A stretch of DNA of 64,000 nucleotides from Motacilla alba alba (Eukaryota > Chordata > Aves > Passeriformes > Motacillidae), in the NCBI RefSeq assembly GCF_015832195.1, contig NC_052016.1, positions 27,921,129 through 27,985,128 on the forward strand. Reading direction: 5' to 3'. The translations under genes and the position numbers were made by a program. Every line of letters begins with the position of its first letter. Position 1 is the first letter of the stretch. Below are positions 1-12,859 of the stretch, piece after piece. The notes under the pieces are model-generated. The model worked only from the letters and a program-made list of their open reading frames with translations. It was not told where the DNA came from and made no database searches.

Positions 1-464
1 GTGAAAGAGCTCAAGGTCAGTGCAGTACCTGAAGATACTTCAAGCACATTTTCTATCTTGGTTTCTTATTAAAACAACCCAGTTTGTGTATGACTTTTTG
101 CTTTGCCATTCCGCTCTCCATGACTTTCAAACGTCAAATCTCAGAGAGGAGTGATGGCTCCTAAGTAAACTAATTTCTTCCCTTTTCATAAATAGCCACT
201 GGCAGAGATATGGGACCAGGCTCAAGCAATTGCCTTGTTTCTCTACCCACTTTCAGTGCTCATGGATCCACCTGTGAAATCATGCACAGCACCACCACAT
301 GTTTTACCACCAACCCCGCTGTGGAAGGAAAGCTGCGAGGGAGAGTGGGGCTCTTTTTATAACAACTGAGATTAGTCCTAACTAAAGGAGCCACTAAATG
401 CTGAAGGGCAACAACTGTCTTGTTGAAAAAAATGACTCAAGCAACAGAAACACATCCACTGGAA
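1..464. other. Unique noncoding sequence
   Basis: No exon, repeat or regulatory element is recognised here. The stretch is moderately AT-rich and CpG-poor. Its only open frames are short and not conserved-looking. Confidence 0.5.
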
Positions 465-600
465 AGTCATACAGTCATACAGTGGTTTTTGTTGGAAGGG
501 ACCTTAAAGATCATTCAGTTCCAAACCCCCTGCAATGGGCAGGGACACTTCCACTAGGCCAGGCTGCTCAGAGCCCCATCCAACCTGGCCTTGTCCATGG
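465..600 (-). mobile_element. CR1 LINE 3' tail fragment
   Basis: This is the far 3' end of a CR1 non-LTR retrotransposon on the minus strand. On the plus strand it begins with two copies of an 8-bp unit (agtcatac), the decayed form of the CR1 terminal microsatellite. It then runs into the characteristic tail containing 'ttggaagggacctt', 'gatcattcagttcc' and 'ccatccaacctggccttg'. Homology fades just after 593. Only about 135 bp survive, as expected for a strongly 5'-truncated copy. No coding capacity remains, and the small open frames across it are tail-derived. Confidence 0.92.
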
Positions 601-2984
601 GCTTTATTCCTTCTGCAGCTCACAGAGCAACAGTGAACAGCTCTGAAGAACTGAGCTTGGAAATGGGGAACATTCATAGGCATGAATGGCTCTGGGAAAA
701 CAAAATCTCCTCCTTCACAGACCATGTTTGGTCTGTGTTTTTGCTCACAGATGGATCAGCATTGGAGAGCAGATGCGCTGGGGTGGAACCTGGGGTGGGC
801 TGGAGGGAGGCAGTGGGCTTGTCATGGGCTGCCCCTGCTGCCCTGCTCCCCTCCTGGTGACACTGGGTGCAGAGGGTCCCCAGGCTCCTGCCAGTGCATG
901 CCAAAGGCAGCCTCCTTCCAAACAGGTAATGCTCAGGCCTCGAAACAGTGCCTGTGCTGGGGCAAGGTCAAAAGTAATAAAAGAAAGCATGTGTGTGACA
1001 GATTATGAACAACTGATTCTGGTGACAGTGATTTACACATGTGACATCACTTTTGGGTGCATTAGGATGCTGAGCATCCTTTGGGGGATATTAGGAGCTG
1101 GACAACCCAGGGAAACCAAAGATGTTAATGCATAATTTATTTTATGGGGAAAAAAAGGAGACTAGAACAGTCCACAAAATTCCTATCATATCCCATTTCT
1201 TTAGTTGTGTCTCCCTCAAAAGGGTGTTCCAGCAGAGGCATTATATTCGTATATAAAAATATCAACTTTCCACATAGAACATTTTTCTCTGTGAGTAAAA
1301 TCCAAATTCATTATAGCTTTAATTAAAAACTCAATCTTTTTTAATTATTATAGCTCACTGAAGCAGGAGTCCACAAATAACAGGTCAATCAAAAAAGAGA
1401 AACACAAAAGGTGAAACAGATCGCTGAGCTTCAATCAGCAACTGGAAAACAGCTTGAATCTTCATGCTCAAAGAATCCCTCTGAAGTTCAGTCCTGTAAA
1501 AATCACACTTTCTCTCCTAACCTCTACACCAGTAACATGTCTTGCAAGAGTATCTCTCTCTGCAGACTGGATTTGTTGGTGATACCACCAGCAGTGCCTG
1601 GCTGCTTACTGCTTTCTGAGGCTGAAAACCCCTTTTGATGCCAGCCTTTCTCTCCTTTTTAGTGGATATTTTTTGCTCTTCTTTCTCTGAGTGAGTTTCT
1701 TTTGTTCCACCTCTCTTCCCCTCTGGTTTTGTTCCTCTCTTTTCTCCCCTAAATTGCACAGCTTTCTAGCAGCTTTTATCTTCTGTTTCTTTCTTTCTTA
1801 CAGAATTTGAGTGAAATGAAGAAAGCAACTCTTAAGGGAATGGGTTGTATGGAAAGTCTTTTATTTTTTCAATTGGATTAACTTTTTGATTGTCAGATAT
1901 CCCTCAATATAGCACTCAGGCTAATGAGAATCATGATTTTCTTTACTCAGGTCTGTTGGCATTGGTAGACATGATTCAATGTTTCTTCTTACCTTCATTG
2001 CAGACAGAGAATTTTGCCAAAAACATATCCATGGAAGCATTGCACTAAGTCTTCACATACAGATCATGATATATCAGAATAACATTATTTCTGTATTCTA
2101 TGGGACTTCAGTAGTTTTATTTTTATATGTTACTCAACTGGAAGAGTCAAGAACTGAAGCTTCTTTCTGGTAACAGCTCCTTGGGACCACCATTGTATTT
2201 TGATTTGGCAAACTGTGTTAGGAGTGTCACTTAAGCTTCCATTGAAAGAAAACTTCTGCTAGGTCAGAAACAGAACATACAGAAACACTTCAGAAGTGTT
2301 GTTCAGCATGGACCAGCATATCATGGGCAGTATATGGAAACTCCCTCCTTCAACCCCTGTCCAGAGGAAGCTTATTTGGATGGCAGCTTTGTTAGACAAG
2401 GAAGGCTTGGACTAAGGACAGCTGTGTAATCTGAAGCCCCTCCCACTCGTTATGCTGCAGCCACTGAGTCCGTGGTCAGCCACAGGTCTGTGGGAAAAAG
2501 CAGGGACCAGAGGGGTAACCAGGCTGTCAGGTATGTGCAACAGAAGCTGCAGAAGCCCCAGAGATTGGGGCTGTGCCCAACAGGATGAGGAAGGACAGCC
2601 AAATTGAAGCTGTTCACACCTCTGCAGTGGACTTGTACATTGGTAGCAGATAGACAATTTCAGACAAGCGTCTGGTCTTATCACGGGAGCATATAGCAAG
2701 AAAGAGAGGATGTCTATATTTCTCAGCCCTGAGAGCATGTCTGTTTGGCTCATAGACTTCTGTTATTTCCTGACATGCAACTCACAAAGACTGTGAGCCA
2801 ACATAACCCAGAAGCAAAATCCATAGGGATATATCTGTGTACACGTTACAGCATCAAGAGTAAAGTTAGACTAGAAATAACCCAAATAAAATGCATTGTG
2901 ATTGAATAATTAATTGAAGTAATAATAAGTAAAGTAATTCTGATTCCTTTCTTTTCTTTCACAAAGCTCTTATTATGCAGTGTG
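601..2984. other. Unique noncoding sequence between CR1 fragments
   Basis: No gene is recognised. A GC-richer patch at about 770-900 gives overlapping open frames on both strands (for example 149 codons at 686-1135), none with recognisable homology. The rest is AT-rich, with a T-rich and pyrimidine-rich run near 1640-1800. Nothing else is supported. Confidence 0.5.
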
Positions 2985-3368
2985 AGAATGATCAGAGAAC
3001 TAGAAAACATGAGCTACAAAGAAAGATTGAACTAATTGGTACTGTGCAATCTATGGAAGAGAAAATGAAGCAGAGACACGACAATGGTTTTCAAATACAG
3101 AAAAGCTTGCTGCAAAGAAGACAGGCTTATGTTTTCTGCATCCATGATGAATAAGACAAAAACCTGCAGGCCTTATCTTCAGCAAAAAATGATTCTGGCA
3201 AGATATTAGGTAGCACATTAACTCAGTTAAGGGCAGCAAATAGCCCACATGGGGAAGGTCCATCTGTGGGGTTCTTAAAGAAGAGGTTAGAGAAATATCC
3301 ATCGGGGTATCTGGCCTGCTCTGTGAGACATTTTAAAGTCCTTTCCAGCTCTCTTTCTATGATTCTAG
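2985..3368 (+). mobile_element. Old CR1-family LINE 3' fragment, plus strand
   Basis: This is a diverged CR1 3' fragment in the opposite orientation to the other copies. It begins in the end of the ORF2-derived region ('gatcagagaactagaaaaca', 'gagctacaaagaaagattga'). It passes through the segment corresponding to the conserved 'ggttcttaaagaagaggtta' and ends in 'cctttccagctct...tctatgattcta', the normal CR1 terminus. Internal deletions are evident compared with the usual tail. The divergence suggests an older insertion than the minus-strand copies. The identification rests on recalled family consensus, not on alignment. Confidence 0.82.
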
Positions 3369-6300
3369 TCGTTACATGTATTTATGGTGATTGTTTATAT
3401 GACAGAAAGCCTGTCTCACCACATCACACTTAACTGAACATTTTGTCATTGGCATTTGTCAGAAAAGTATCAAGTTGATCAGGCCCTTCAAGAACTGAGT
3501 ACAATGCAGGGATTAACACCACTGAATGTTTTTTAATTCATCATATGTGTCAGGCCTTGCTGCAGTGTAAACTCATAGGACAATACTGTGAGTGAGTGAT
3601 GCATGATACACACATCATGTATAGGAGCCTCACCAACAGGAGCCTGGAATAAGAAAGATATTAATAATGTGTTAGGCATCTCAGAATTATGGGACAATTC
3701 AAGAACTTGCTGTCAGGGGCATTTTATATAAAGCCAGTACCATAATTTCAGTTGGGAACATCAGGAATCAATGTGGAACCATATTTAATAGTAGAGTTAC
3801 CCTGCTACCAAGGGATGACCACTGGGGCACCAGGCACAAGCAGCCTTCTGTACTGTACTGTACTGCGGGGTTCAAGGGAGGTCTGTCAGCCTTCTGCAAG
3901 ATCACACAACAGCTTTATACAAGGAGGTGAGAAATTTCATGACCGGTTAAAGTACAAAAGGAATTACAAAGCATGGACAGTTGCTACGTTCACATCAGTT
4001 ATTTTAAACTCTCATAGATATTTAGTTTTGAAGCTTTGACTTCTCCTTCGAGGGAATCAGTGTTTCTTTGCAGACTCTCTCTGTGACTTGGGAGCCTAAA
4101 TTAGCTCCTAAGTTATTTAGTATGAAAGCCTCCCTGTGTAATTATCTTGGTATTTGTCTGTGACACTATGTTTAACATCCTAACTGGTGAGAAATACTTT
4201 ACTGAATCCAGAACTGGTGATCCTTGAATTCAGACAAAGCTGCAGCAGTAGCTGGATTTCAGTGACGTGACTCATAGCCAGTTTCTGGTCAGTGAGGCTC
4301 CTAGCTGAAATATCTAGAGAGTGAAGTTGGCCTCTTGCAGTCCAGTGACAGCTTGCTCAGGGGAGAAGCTTGCAAAAGCAATATTAACCAGTTATAAAAC
4401 CTGACTTTCTGCCCAGTCTTGATTTACTTGCATGGGAGATATATATACATATACATATACATATGTGACATATAAAGTGTTTGAGCTACCTGCCACAGTG
4501 TGTGCGCGTGGTTTGTGACAGACAGGTAGCCTTTGGAACTGCAAGTTCATTAGAGATTTACAACTGGCCCACTGACTTGCCGGCTGCAGGGCTGTAAACC
4601 CTTTTTTTCTAAAAAGAAAAAAAAATCTGAGAAGAAAGAAGTGTTTCTGAGTTTCACACAGCTCCTACCTAGAAAAGTTGCATGCAAGCTTGGTAAACTG
4701 CACAGTGAGTCCTTGCAGTCACTCATCCCTCCTTAAACATGATGGGTAATGAAATGCCGTGGTGGGACAACTGTCTAAGAGCCTGTTTGGAGCAGACTCA
4801 TTTGGCAGTGATTCTTCACAAGCAAACACCATGTAAGAGCCCAACAGGCAGAAATGAGTGCATGAGATGTGCATATTATCCTCTCATCTCTTGCTGATTT
4901 ACAGCACTTCACAGTCATTCTAGCAGAGATATCCACAGTCTTATATATTTATGTAGGAAAACATCCTAGGTAGAAATTTCTACCCTGAGGTTTAAAGCAC
5001 ACCATAAGCCTGCATCTGCTCTGCATGGATGCAGGAGTGAGCTTCCCTCAGACAAAGGTTTTTGCAAGCTATTTTAAGAGTCCCAGTTTTCAGACAGCAA
5101 ATAAGCTGTCTTTAAAGTACTTTAGCAGATACATCAAAAGCATTAGTATATGCCTAAAGTTAACCCCCTTTTTGTCCTTAATTGGTATCTTTTCTATCCT
5201 ATTTTTTAAATAACTACATCACATTCCTGCAGTGTAAATGGAAGATTTGTACAGATTTCAGTGCAATCTCAATGGCACCTCTGCTTGCTTTATCTTTAGC
5301 CATGTCAACATTAGCTTTAATATCTCTGAATAGTGTGTGTGCCAACACTTGCTTCCATTTTTTATCACCTCTCTGATTGATCTGCATGTGGATTTGCTGT
5401 CATCTGTGGGTAACTGATGGGCCTTGCAACAAAATTATATCCCTTGCCTTTTAACTGTCAGGAAGCTTTATTTCCCCCCACTCATTATTTGAAGGGTTTC
5501 CAATTCAGGCAACAAAGTAATTAAGGGCACTGGATTTAACGTTGACTGTAACAGGACAATCCATCCAAATTTGACTTACATTACCTAATTTTGATATTTC
5601 CCTTCAGAACATTTACAAGGCCAGGCGGGTGTATTAGCTCTGCATACCATTCATTTTCAAGCATGACTGGAACAGGTGGCAACATACTGATGTGTGTTTA
5701 ATGGAACAGACGTTTAAATGCATATTTCAAAACTGGGAAAATTATTTCCTTTGTAATGCTGTCAAAACATGAGCAGTGACAATTTCAGGAATATGCTACA
5801 TCATCCTAAACTGTGTCTCACTTTCCTGTCTAGCAGCTGCCAACCTGTATTTTACTTTTCAGATTTTTGTGGTCTTCACTGATGCCTTGCTGTCTGTGCT
5901 TGGAAAAATTACATGAGGGGTTTCAGTGTGTACCTTACTTGCTTTGATCCAACAGCATGTAGCCCTGCCTGGACTGAATGACCCCTGCCTTACTGTTGCC
6001 TTAGCCTTCTGCACCTTTCAATCCACCAGCATTTGAAGTCAGTGGCAGCTGTATTTATATCCTAAGCTCAGAAGCCTGACCTGGAAGTCAGTCTTGTGCC
6101 AACTGCTTCTGCCTGTCTGGGGAGAAGACCCACTTCTACAAGCAGTCCAGGTGGCTGCAGCTGTGGATGGCAGCATCACTGTATCACTCCTCCCAACTGG
6201 GGACCCACGCAGTTCCTGTGCCTTTTCAGAAAGGTGTGCTTCTCCCAGCTGCATGCCTTTCTTCTCCTAGGAAAACATGGAAAAGACTAGAGGGTTGCAC

Positions 6301-7306
6301 TAGAAGTGGAAGTTTATTAACACTGTTGGCATTAAGTATGTTTAGGTATTCAACCCAAGTGCAGGTAGCCCAGTTCTCTCCATAATCAGAGTAGGGAGTG
6401 TGCACTTCCAATGTGGAGCATCAAGGGGAAATGCCCAAAGTGCCCTTTGGTATATGATTTCCACACTTAGAGCTTTAGCTTTCACTCAGTGCTCATGATG
6501 CCCGAGTCTCTAATACTGCAGACTCAGAACCAATTTTCAGCTGCAGCAAGCTAAAACCCTCAGAGAGTCTCATTGGTTTCAGCTGAATTATTTGACTGTG
6601 CAATGCAAAGGCTGAGTCCTTTCTTTTAAAAAAAGGACAACTAATTTTGGTCTATTTAAATGCTCCTGAGATTCATAGGAAACTGTTTTCACAGAAAGGG
6701 ATAAACAACAGCCTGATGGAGATCACACTAAAGTTGGTGACCACCTTTCTGCCTTACTGTTACAGGCAACTGCAAGTTTCTAGCTGACTTGACACCACAA
6801 ATAAGGTGTTTTATTTTATTATCACTTTTTTAGGAGCATGAGGAATTTTTCATTTCCCTGAAAACCAAAAATAGGTGAAATGATAAATATTGTGTAAGTC
6901 AGTTTTCATAATGGTAATATTCAGAACTGTTTAAATGAGCCAAGGTATTTGTAGTAACTGACCTAATTCTTGAAACGAGGGGATATTTTTAAAAAGAAAT
7001 TTAATTAAACGTGGATAGAAGATGTATATTTAACCAGTATCAGATATTTCAGAAATTGAGCTATTTTTAATTCTATCCTTTAAGTACTTCTTGATTCCTT
7101 TGAACTTTATTGTCAAATATGTAGAACATTAATTAAGAAATCTCCTTTAGAATCAGGTCACAAAGTGAGTTAAAACAACACAACTTATAAAACAATATCC
7201 ACCAACATAAACTCCTCACAGGTCTGAAATCTTAATTTTAACTATATTTAATCTTTCTCTTGTGACTTTCTTTTTGCCTAACCATGTTACCACCCCATCA
7301 ACCTAG
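3369..7306. other. Unique noncoding sequence
   Basis: No exon is recognised. Local features are a TGTAC-type short repeat near 3848-3866, an AP-1 heptamer TGACTCA at 4268-4274, an (ATACAT)n run at 4440-4464, and a small poly-T/poly-A foldback near 4600-4620. The stretch from 6590 to 7200 is strongly AT-rich with several TTAATTA-type words. These suggest possible regulatory DNA, but nothing is proven. Confidence 0.45.
4440..4464. repeat. (ATACAT)n short tandem repeat
   Basis: A short run of alternating atata and catata units follows 'gggagat'. It is purine/pyrimidine alternating and low in complexity, with too few units to call a highly variable microsatellite. Confidence 0.7.
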
Positions 7307-7320
7307 TCACTAGATGGCAG
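7307..7320 (+). promoter_or_regulatory. CTCF-like motif (plus orientation)
   Basis: The 14-mer TCACTAGATGGCAG matches the vertebrate CTCF core CCASYAGRKGGCRS at every position except the first (T for C). Known biology: motif orientation influences which boundaries pair as chromatin loops. This site faces right, towards the minus-oriented motif at 13003. Chance occurrence is possible, and occupancy cannot be judged from sequence. Confidence 0.4.
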
Positions 7321-7553
7321 GTGTTCAAACATAGTGTCAAAACATGATACAAATTGATTTTAGCCCAGCTAAAATGGAAGGTATAGAAATTTTAGGCATT
7401 TTGAAGCAATGGACCAAATAAAATGTCTCAAGAAGAATCAGTGACCATTGGGCCAGGTGGGAAATGAATGTACCAAGCATTCCAAATACATTAAGAAAAT
7501 GGCTTCAACTGACTGAGATTTTATTACATGGTAATGGAGGCATCTCTACTTTT

Positions 7554-7554
<1 letters not shown>

Positions 7555-7590
<36 letters not shown>
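7555..7590. repeat. (TTG)12 microsatellite
   Basis: There are twelve uninterrupted TTG triplets. They create artificial poly-Leu and poly-Val runs in the overlapping frames at 7464-7749, so those frames should not be taken as genes. The purity suggests the tract is likely polymorphic in length. Confidence 0.95.
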
Positions 7591-7593
<3 letters not shown>

Positions 7594-8933
7594 TGGCTTT
7601 TATGGGATTTTGGGAGGGTTTTTTTTGCTTTTGTAATTTGGAAAATTAGCAAAGACAAAAGATATTTTTTGTTCAGTGCAAACACCGAACAAGTGTCTCA
7701 TAGAGATGTGCTACTATTTCCATCTAGCTGTCTACCTGAAGGAGCCTAATCTGGGCAGGCTTGACAGTGTTAAGCACCTATTTCCTCTACAGCTGTTACA
7801 CATAAAAATTTCTGATCTTTAACTTCATGTCTAAACACAAATGCTCTCAGCTGGTTCAAGATATTCAGCCGTCATGCTTTTTCAAAAACGGTCAAAAATA
7901 GATGGAATAAAAGAAATGCAGCAGAATGGTAACTTAGTAAGCAAATGCCCGGTCAGATCCCTTTTTTTCACACTACATTATATCAACTGTCAGCTTTCAC
8001 ACTACATAATGTCCAGCATTATGTCAGCTGCTTCCTTGAATTTCTCCTAGAATCAGGAATGGTGCAGAGATTATACCAAGAAAAGTAAATAGTTAAGAAA
8101 GATTTGTGGTTTTTAAAAAAAAATAACAAACTTTTTAGAATTGTTTATACCACATTCAAAATTAATACAGACATTGACCTGTTAATAAATGCCAATTAAC
8201 TTTAATCATCTGACCAGTGACATAAATGATCTTGTTATTCACAGATATGAAAAAGAAAGAACCAAGAGATTGAGAATTAATGAATTATTTCTGTGCAACT
8301 TCTCAATAATCTTTGGAAACTCCGCAATTGGGAGAAAAACCTTTTAGTTCATTCCTTTCTCTTTAGAGTTACTCTGATGCTCTGGACACGCTCAGGATTT
8401 GGACAATGTCCTCACCTCAAGCTTCATGCAGACCATAGAGCCCATCCTTTGAAAACTGATCTGTCTTTTGGACATTTGTCTTTCCGCTGACTTTCATGGG
8501 TTTCACCCAAAGAAAAGTCTCCGTTTTGCCGGACAAAGCCTGGAGTGATTGCCGCCAATTACTGGAAATTTATTCAGCAACCAAATTGTGTCAGCAAACA
8601 CCCATGCAATAATTCTTTAATCCTGACTCAGTCATTCTCTAGGAAGGTCACAATTATAAGCAGTTGACTGTAATTTGTGTGCTTTGTTTTCTCCATGGCT
8701 AATTCATTAGCTAAGATGTCCACCTTTATTTACTACACTGTTGTGGGATTGGTTGGTTCATGCAAAGCACAGGTCTGACCCCATGGGCTGAACATGAGGC
8801 TCACACAGACAATTTTTTGCAGTGTTAGCTGCCCAAATGTTGGTGGCAACTTGCTTACTGCAAGTTGCTTGTCTCTGTTCCTTGATCACAATGTACCTGC
8901 CAGGTGATAAACTGATTTAGTAGGCCATATTGC
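7591..8933. other. Unique noncoding sequence
   Basis: No gene or repeat is recognised. An AP-1 heptamer TGACTCA lies at 8624-8630, about 1.7 kb left of the main cluster of such sites. Several short A-runs are present. Confidence 0.45.
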
Positions 8934-9140
8934 ATGACTCTGCAGTATCCACAAGATCTTTTCAGATTTAAAAAAAAAAAAAAGAATACATCACACACTA
9001 CCTCTTACCCTCCAAAAAAAGATTCAACTAGGCCCAAAAGAGCCAAACAGACAAAAAGCAAAGTTGACCACGAAGGACCCAGCCATAAAAAGCGTAAGAC
9101 GAGAAATAGTGATGGACCTCAAACTGGAAATCCCAATTAA
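8934..9140 (+). CDS. Possible small basic open frame, unrecognised
   Basis: This 68-codon frame is notable only for composition. After an A-tract that encodes a Lys run (residues about 13-17), the remaining 50 residues are very rich in Lys, Arg, Ser, Thr and Pro. They include nuclear-localisation-like clusters (PKRAK and HKKRKTR), and the frame then ends in a stop. A plausible splice acceptor (gactctgcag) lies four codons into the frame, so it could be a terminal exon. I recognise no family. The frame is A-rich, a composition that readily yields Lys-rich chance frames. It is most likely noncoding. Confidence 0.15.
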   Translation: MTLQYPQDLFRFKKKKKNTSHTTSYPPKKDSTRPKRAKQTKSKVDHEGPSHKKRKTRNSDGPQTGNPN

Positions 9141-10295
9141 AGGCTGTATCACACTAAGGACAGTATGCCATAAATTTCACTGTCCATATGGCACAGCAAA
9201 GAAGCTTCATGTTCTGTAAATCAAGTAACTTATGAAGTGGGGTAGAACTAGACACTAATCAAACAAATCTGACACAGGCACAGTGTGAGGGGAACCTGGA
9301 CTGTGAGGTCCAGAAGGTCATATAAAGCATAGAAACTGGTTCCCTCTGGCTCTGCAAAGGTCTGTGAAGCACTGACTCTTGGTCTAAAAGATCCTGCTTA
9401 GGTTCACTCAGAAACACTTCCTTCCGAGGGGTCACATTTGGTCCGAGGTACAAGTAGGTGTTTTTAGGGAAGGGCAGCATTGTGATATAAATGGTGGCTG
9501 GACCTTCCTCCCCTGCCTTGCTTTCATCCAAACCTGCATTTTCCAGCTGGAACTTCTGTGAACAGGACCCCTTCTCCCTGGCTTTGCTGCTTTCCTTTCT
9601 GACAGAGGCCATAAGAGCATTCAGCTCACACAGATGAAACCTAAATTCAAAAGAGCACAGTCTGTCAGACTGAATAAAACCGGAGGCTGTCTCAGTGCAT
9701 AAGTGCAGCTGTACCTTTGCCCAATTTACAGTAGATTTTGAAATGTACTTAAATAACAGTCTTTTTCACTGCAGTTAGTTATAATGGTCATTAGAGTGCT
9801 CTGCATCAGCTTGATGCGCTCATGAGCCTGAATAGTAGCAATTTATTACCCATGGGGCCATGCAGCTTCAATCTCCAGTAGCACAATGAGTTTTCTTTCA
9901 TTACTATAGAGACATTTCGGTGCGTTCATTCACCTTCCCTGAAGACAGACAGAGTGCCCCAGTGAGAATTAAGTACACAAATTTTCCACACTGTATGAGA
10001 CACCTACCAATTTTTCTGCTGCTAGTTTGTAGGATTTAGAAACCATTTTTTGAAAAAAAATAATTTTCTGAAACCTGTCAGTTTTATCAAGGGCTGACTC
10101 GCTCCTTCACTACATCTTCCTGCCCCCAACAAGCTGGGTAACCCAGAGGTCCAGTTCTGCCTTTCCTCATGGAAACAAACCCAAGAAGGATACTCTGGAA
10201 AGCAAACCTCTCTTATATTCCCTGAGTGAGATAAGGGTCACGAATGCCGCACAGCAGTTCTTACCCAAGAGATACAGGTCTTTTGACAGTGTTGA
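9141..10295. other. Unique noncoding sequence
   Basis: No exon is recognised. A 117-codon minus-strand frame (9259-9612) has no family resemblance. The block at about 9730-9930 contains several ATTA-type words and low-complexity-free sequence of the kind seen in conserved noncoding elements. This is only an impression, since conservation cannot be measured here. Confidence 0.4.
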
Positions 10296-10887
10296 TGACT
10301 CAGGCCTCTCTAAAAGCAATGCTAAATGGTCCCTGCAAGTCTGAAAGGCAATAGCAGCATAGCAAGTGCTGGTAGGACATGTTTTTCTGAGTCATCCACT
10401 TTTTTTTGAAAACTCTGCCTACATTTGAACTATTTATTTAAGACACATTCCGACCATAGACAATATATAAACTGATTTATTTTTCTTTAGTCAGCCTGTT
10501 CCATAATCAAAATCATATTGCTCCATTTTTAAGCTTTTCAAGCAAAATACAGAGTACATGAGGCTCACCAGTAGTATTCCCAAAGATTCATATATCCTTC
10601 CAACAAGTCAGTGAATACCTGAGTGACTTATGAAAAAGGAAAATACAGTTTTAAGACCATTGCAACTCACTGGAGTTTTATTCTTTAGGACTGAGAGTTG
10701 ACTGAATAATGAGTCAGTCATAAAGTTTGTGGCCTGTGCTAAAATCAGACAGGGATGAGTCGCCTGCTCTAATGTGCTCATTAGGGACAGAGTAAGTACA
10801 TCCTGGTATGCCTGAATAGAACAATTATTTTCGGCTGCAATTGAAATAAATTATCAAATGCCAAGTGAAAAGCTCTGTTCTGAGTCA
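10296..10887. promoter_or_regulatory. Cluster of four AP-1-type heptamers
   Basis: Exact TGASTCA heptamers occur at 10296-10302 (TGACTCA), 10388-10394, 10710-10716 and 10881-10887 (TGAGTCA). Near-matches lie between them, for example TGAGTCG near 10756. A given TGASTCA is expected about once per 8 kb in random sequence, so four in 592 bp is dense. Known biology: this is the binding word of FOS/JUN, BATF and related bZIP dimers, and clusters occur in inducible enhancers. That this is an enhancer is inference. No promoter or CpG island is attached. Confidence 0.4.
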
Positions 10888-12859
10888 TCATTCATCAGGA
10901 AAGATTTGTTCACAGCATTATAAAAGCTTGCAGGATCAAACGTTTATATAGGTCTGCATTATTCGTGCCAGCAATCAACACTTGCAGCTCTTTCACACAC
11001 CTAAATGAAGTTTGCTTTCATCTTTCCTGCCAGCACTCGGAATATACTTCAAATTACTGTTATCAGGATGTAAGTACAGTACTGTTGCATTCACTGGTAT
11101 TTGCTTCACCTTTTCTGAATTTTCTTGAGTGGCAAAGTTATGAAAAAACAGGACTTGGCAGCATGTACCCAACTGGGAACCACAGCCAACACACCCTGAG
11201 GAGCCCAGATGGGAGCCCACGTTCAAGACACCATCCACAGCCAACTGCAGACCTGTTTGTGGTAGGATAGGAAATGCCAAGGGACTAAAAGCCATCCACT
11301 TTTATTCAAAGGTTAAAGTGGCCGTGCCCAGCCCTAAAAGGTTGCAGGGCAAGATGTAGTATGTGTGGTGTTGGAAAACAAAATTAAACTTACCCTACTA
11401 CAGGGCCCTTATTTTCAAAAGACAAAAAGAAATAGCAAAAGCAGGCTAAAAATGAATCATATCAAATTTACCATAGTTCTGCTGGATTCCTTCTTATTTA
11501 GCTGAAGACAAAGTTGATATTACTGCTGAACTTATACGCTTTATTAAGTAAAGTACATTGAAAGATAAGAAGCTATGGGAAGTAAAATTAAAAAAAAAAA
11601 GGGGGGGTTACATTATACTAATAGAATTAAATCCTGGGAATTAACATGCACAGTTTAAAATTTTATCAAGTACAAACAATCAAACTTGTTAATTCATTTC
11701 TTCTAGGCACAAAATTGCAATTAAACCAAAATTATCTCCTTGGTACACAGTGGATGCACTACCAGAACTAAAATGGTGGATCATTTTGCACCATTTTTTG
11801 TCCATGAGGCAGTCACAGGTTTGCATTACCCAGGAAACAGCTTGGACTGAGACACTGTTCAATACCTAGTAAATAAACCTTTCATTAAAAGCACGTACAC
11901 ATGCTACAGTTCTGCTACTAATGCTTTCAAGTCACATACCAAATGGTTACCTGCTTCAGACAAATCCAGGCAGGCACTCAAGAGCCTCCTTGTCAATCTG
12001 GGCCACACCTAAAGTGGTCTCTCACATTTTAGCACGTGGTCATCCTATGAGCTTCAACCCTCTCCCATGAGTCTGCTGCAACACTTTGCCTCCAAGTCTT
12101 GCACTGCCCTGAGAGTCCTCTTGCTGTCTCAGGCTGTTCTTGGATTTTCCACCATAACGTGGTCACTTTTTTCATGCTTTGCCTTACACTGCCTTGAATG
12201 CTGATTTGCTGGCTGGCTCACACTCGCTTCTGTGGTGTGCTTTTACTTACCCCAGAATTTTCCTTTGAAGTGAAAGACTCAATATCTGAGCATTGCTTTT
12301 TTTGCTAAAATCTTCATTTAGAAAACAATTTTGGGGTAAAATTTGTCCGTCCCCCACAGCTGTGGGCCCCCCACTTAGCATGCCGGCATGCTCTACCCAA
12401 GGGGCTCTCTCAGCTCTACTCTAACAGGATGAATTGAGGGCGAGCACAAGCAGGTAAGGAAAAGAAAACTGTCAGGTTTTCCCCCTTGTTTTGGAACGCT
12501 TTTCCTGATTCCCTATCGTTCATTCTAATAAGGACTAGTTCTCAGCAGAAAACTCTGAATCTTTCAAAATACCCTGGAATTTAAAAACAACAGTGAATGA
12601 ACAAATAATTACATAAAAATGTTTGAAGTGAGAAGGCAGTTTCAGAAATTTTGGAGAGAAAATGAGGGGAGTTAAGGGGGTAAGGGACTAGAGAAGCACT
12701 TCCCCCCAAACGCCTTTCCTGTCCTGCCTTCTCCTTTGGTTGCTGCTCGTGGGAACGGGAATCACGTGGCTTAAAATGGTCATGATAGTGATACCAGATG
12801 CCGTGGTTGAAAAACTAAAGCTATCTTCTGGTCGGCTAATGCCTCCCCAGGTGCTAACC
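10888..12859. other. Unique noncoding sequence
   Basis: No gene is recognised. Features are a poly-A followed by poly-G tract near 11590-11607 and several ATTA-rich stretches. Open frames at 10965-11295 on both strands overlap and show no family resemblance. Confidence 0.45.

Noticed and set aside
4600..4620. T7CT...AGA7 foldback as a possible small RNA hairpin
   Set aside because: Homopolymer arms pair trivially, the loop is three bases and the stem is too short for a microRNA precursor.
7464..7749. Poly-Leu and poly-Val membrane-like peptides
   Set aside because: Generated by the (TTG)12 repeat. The hydrophobic run is not a real membrane segment.
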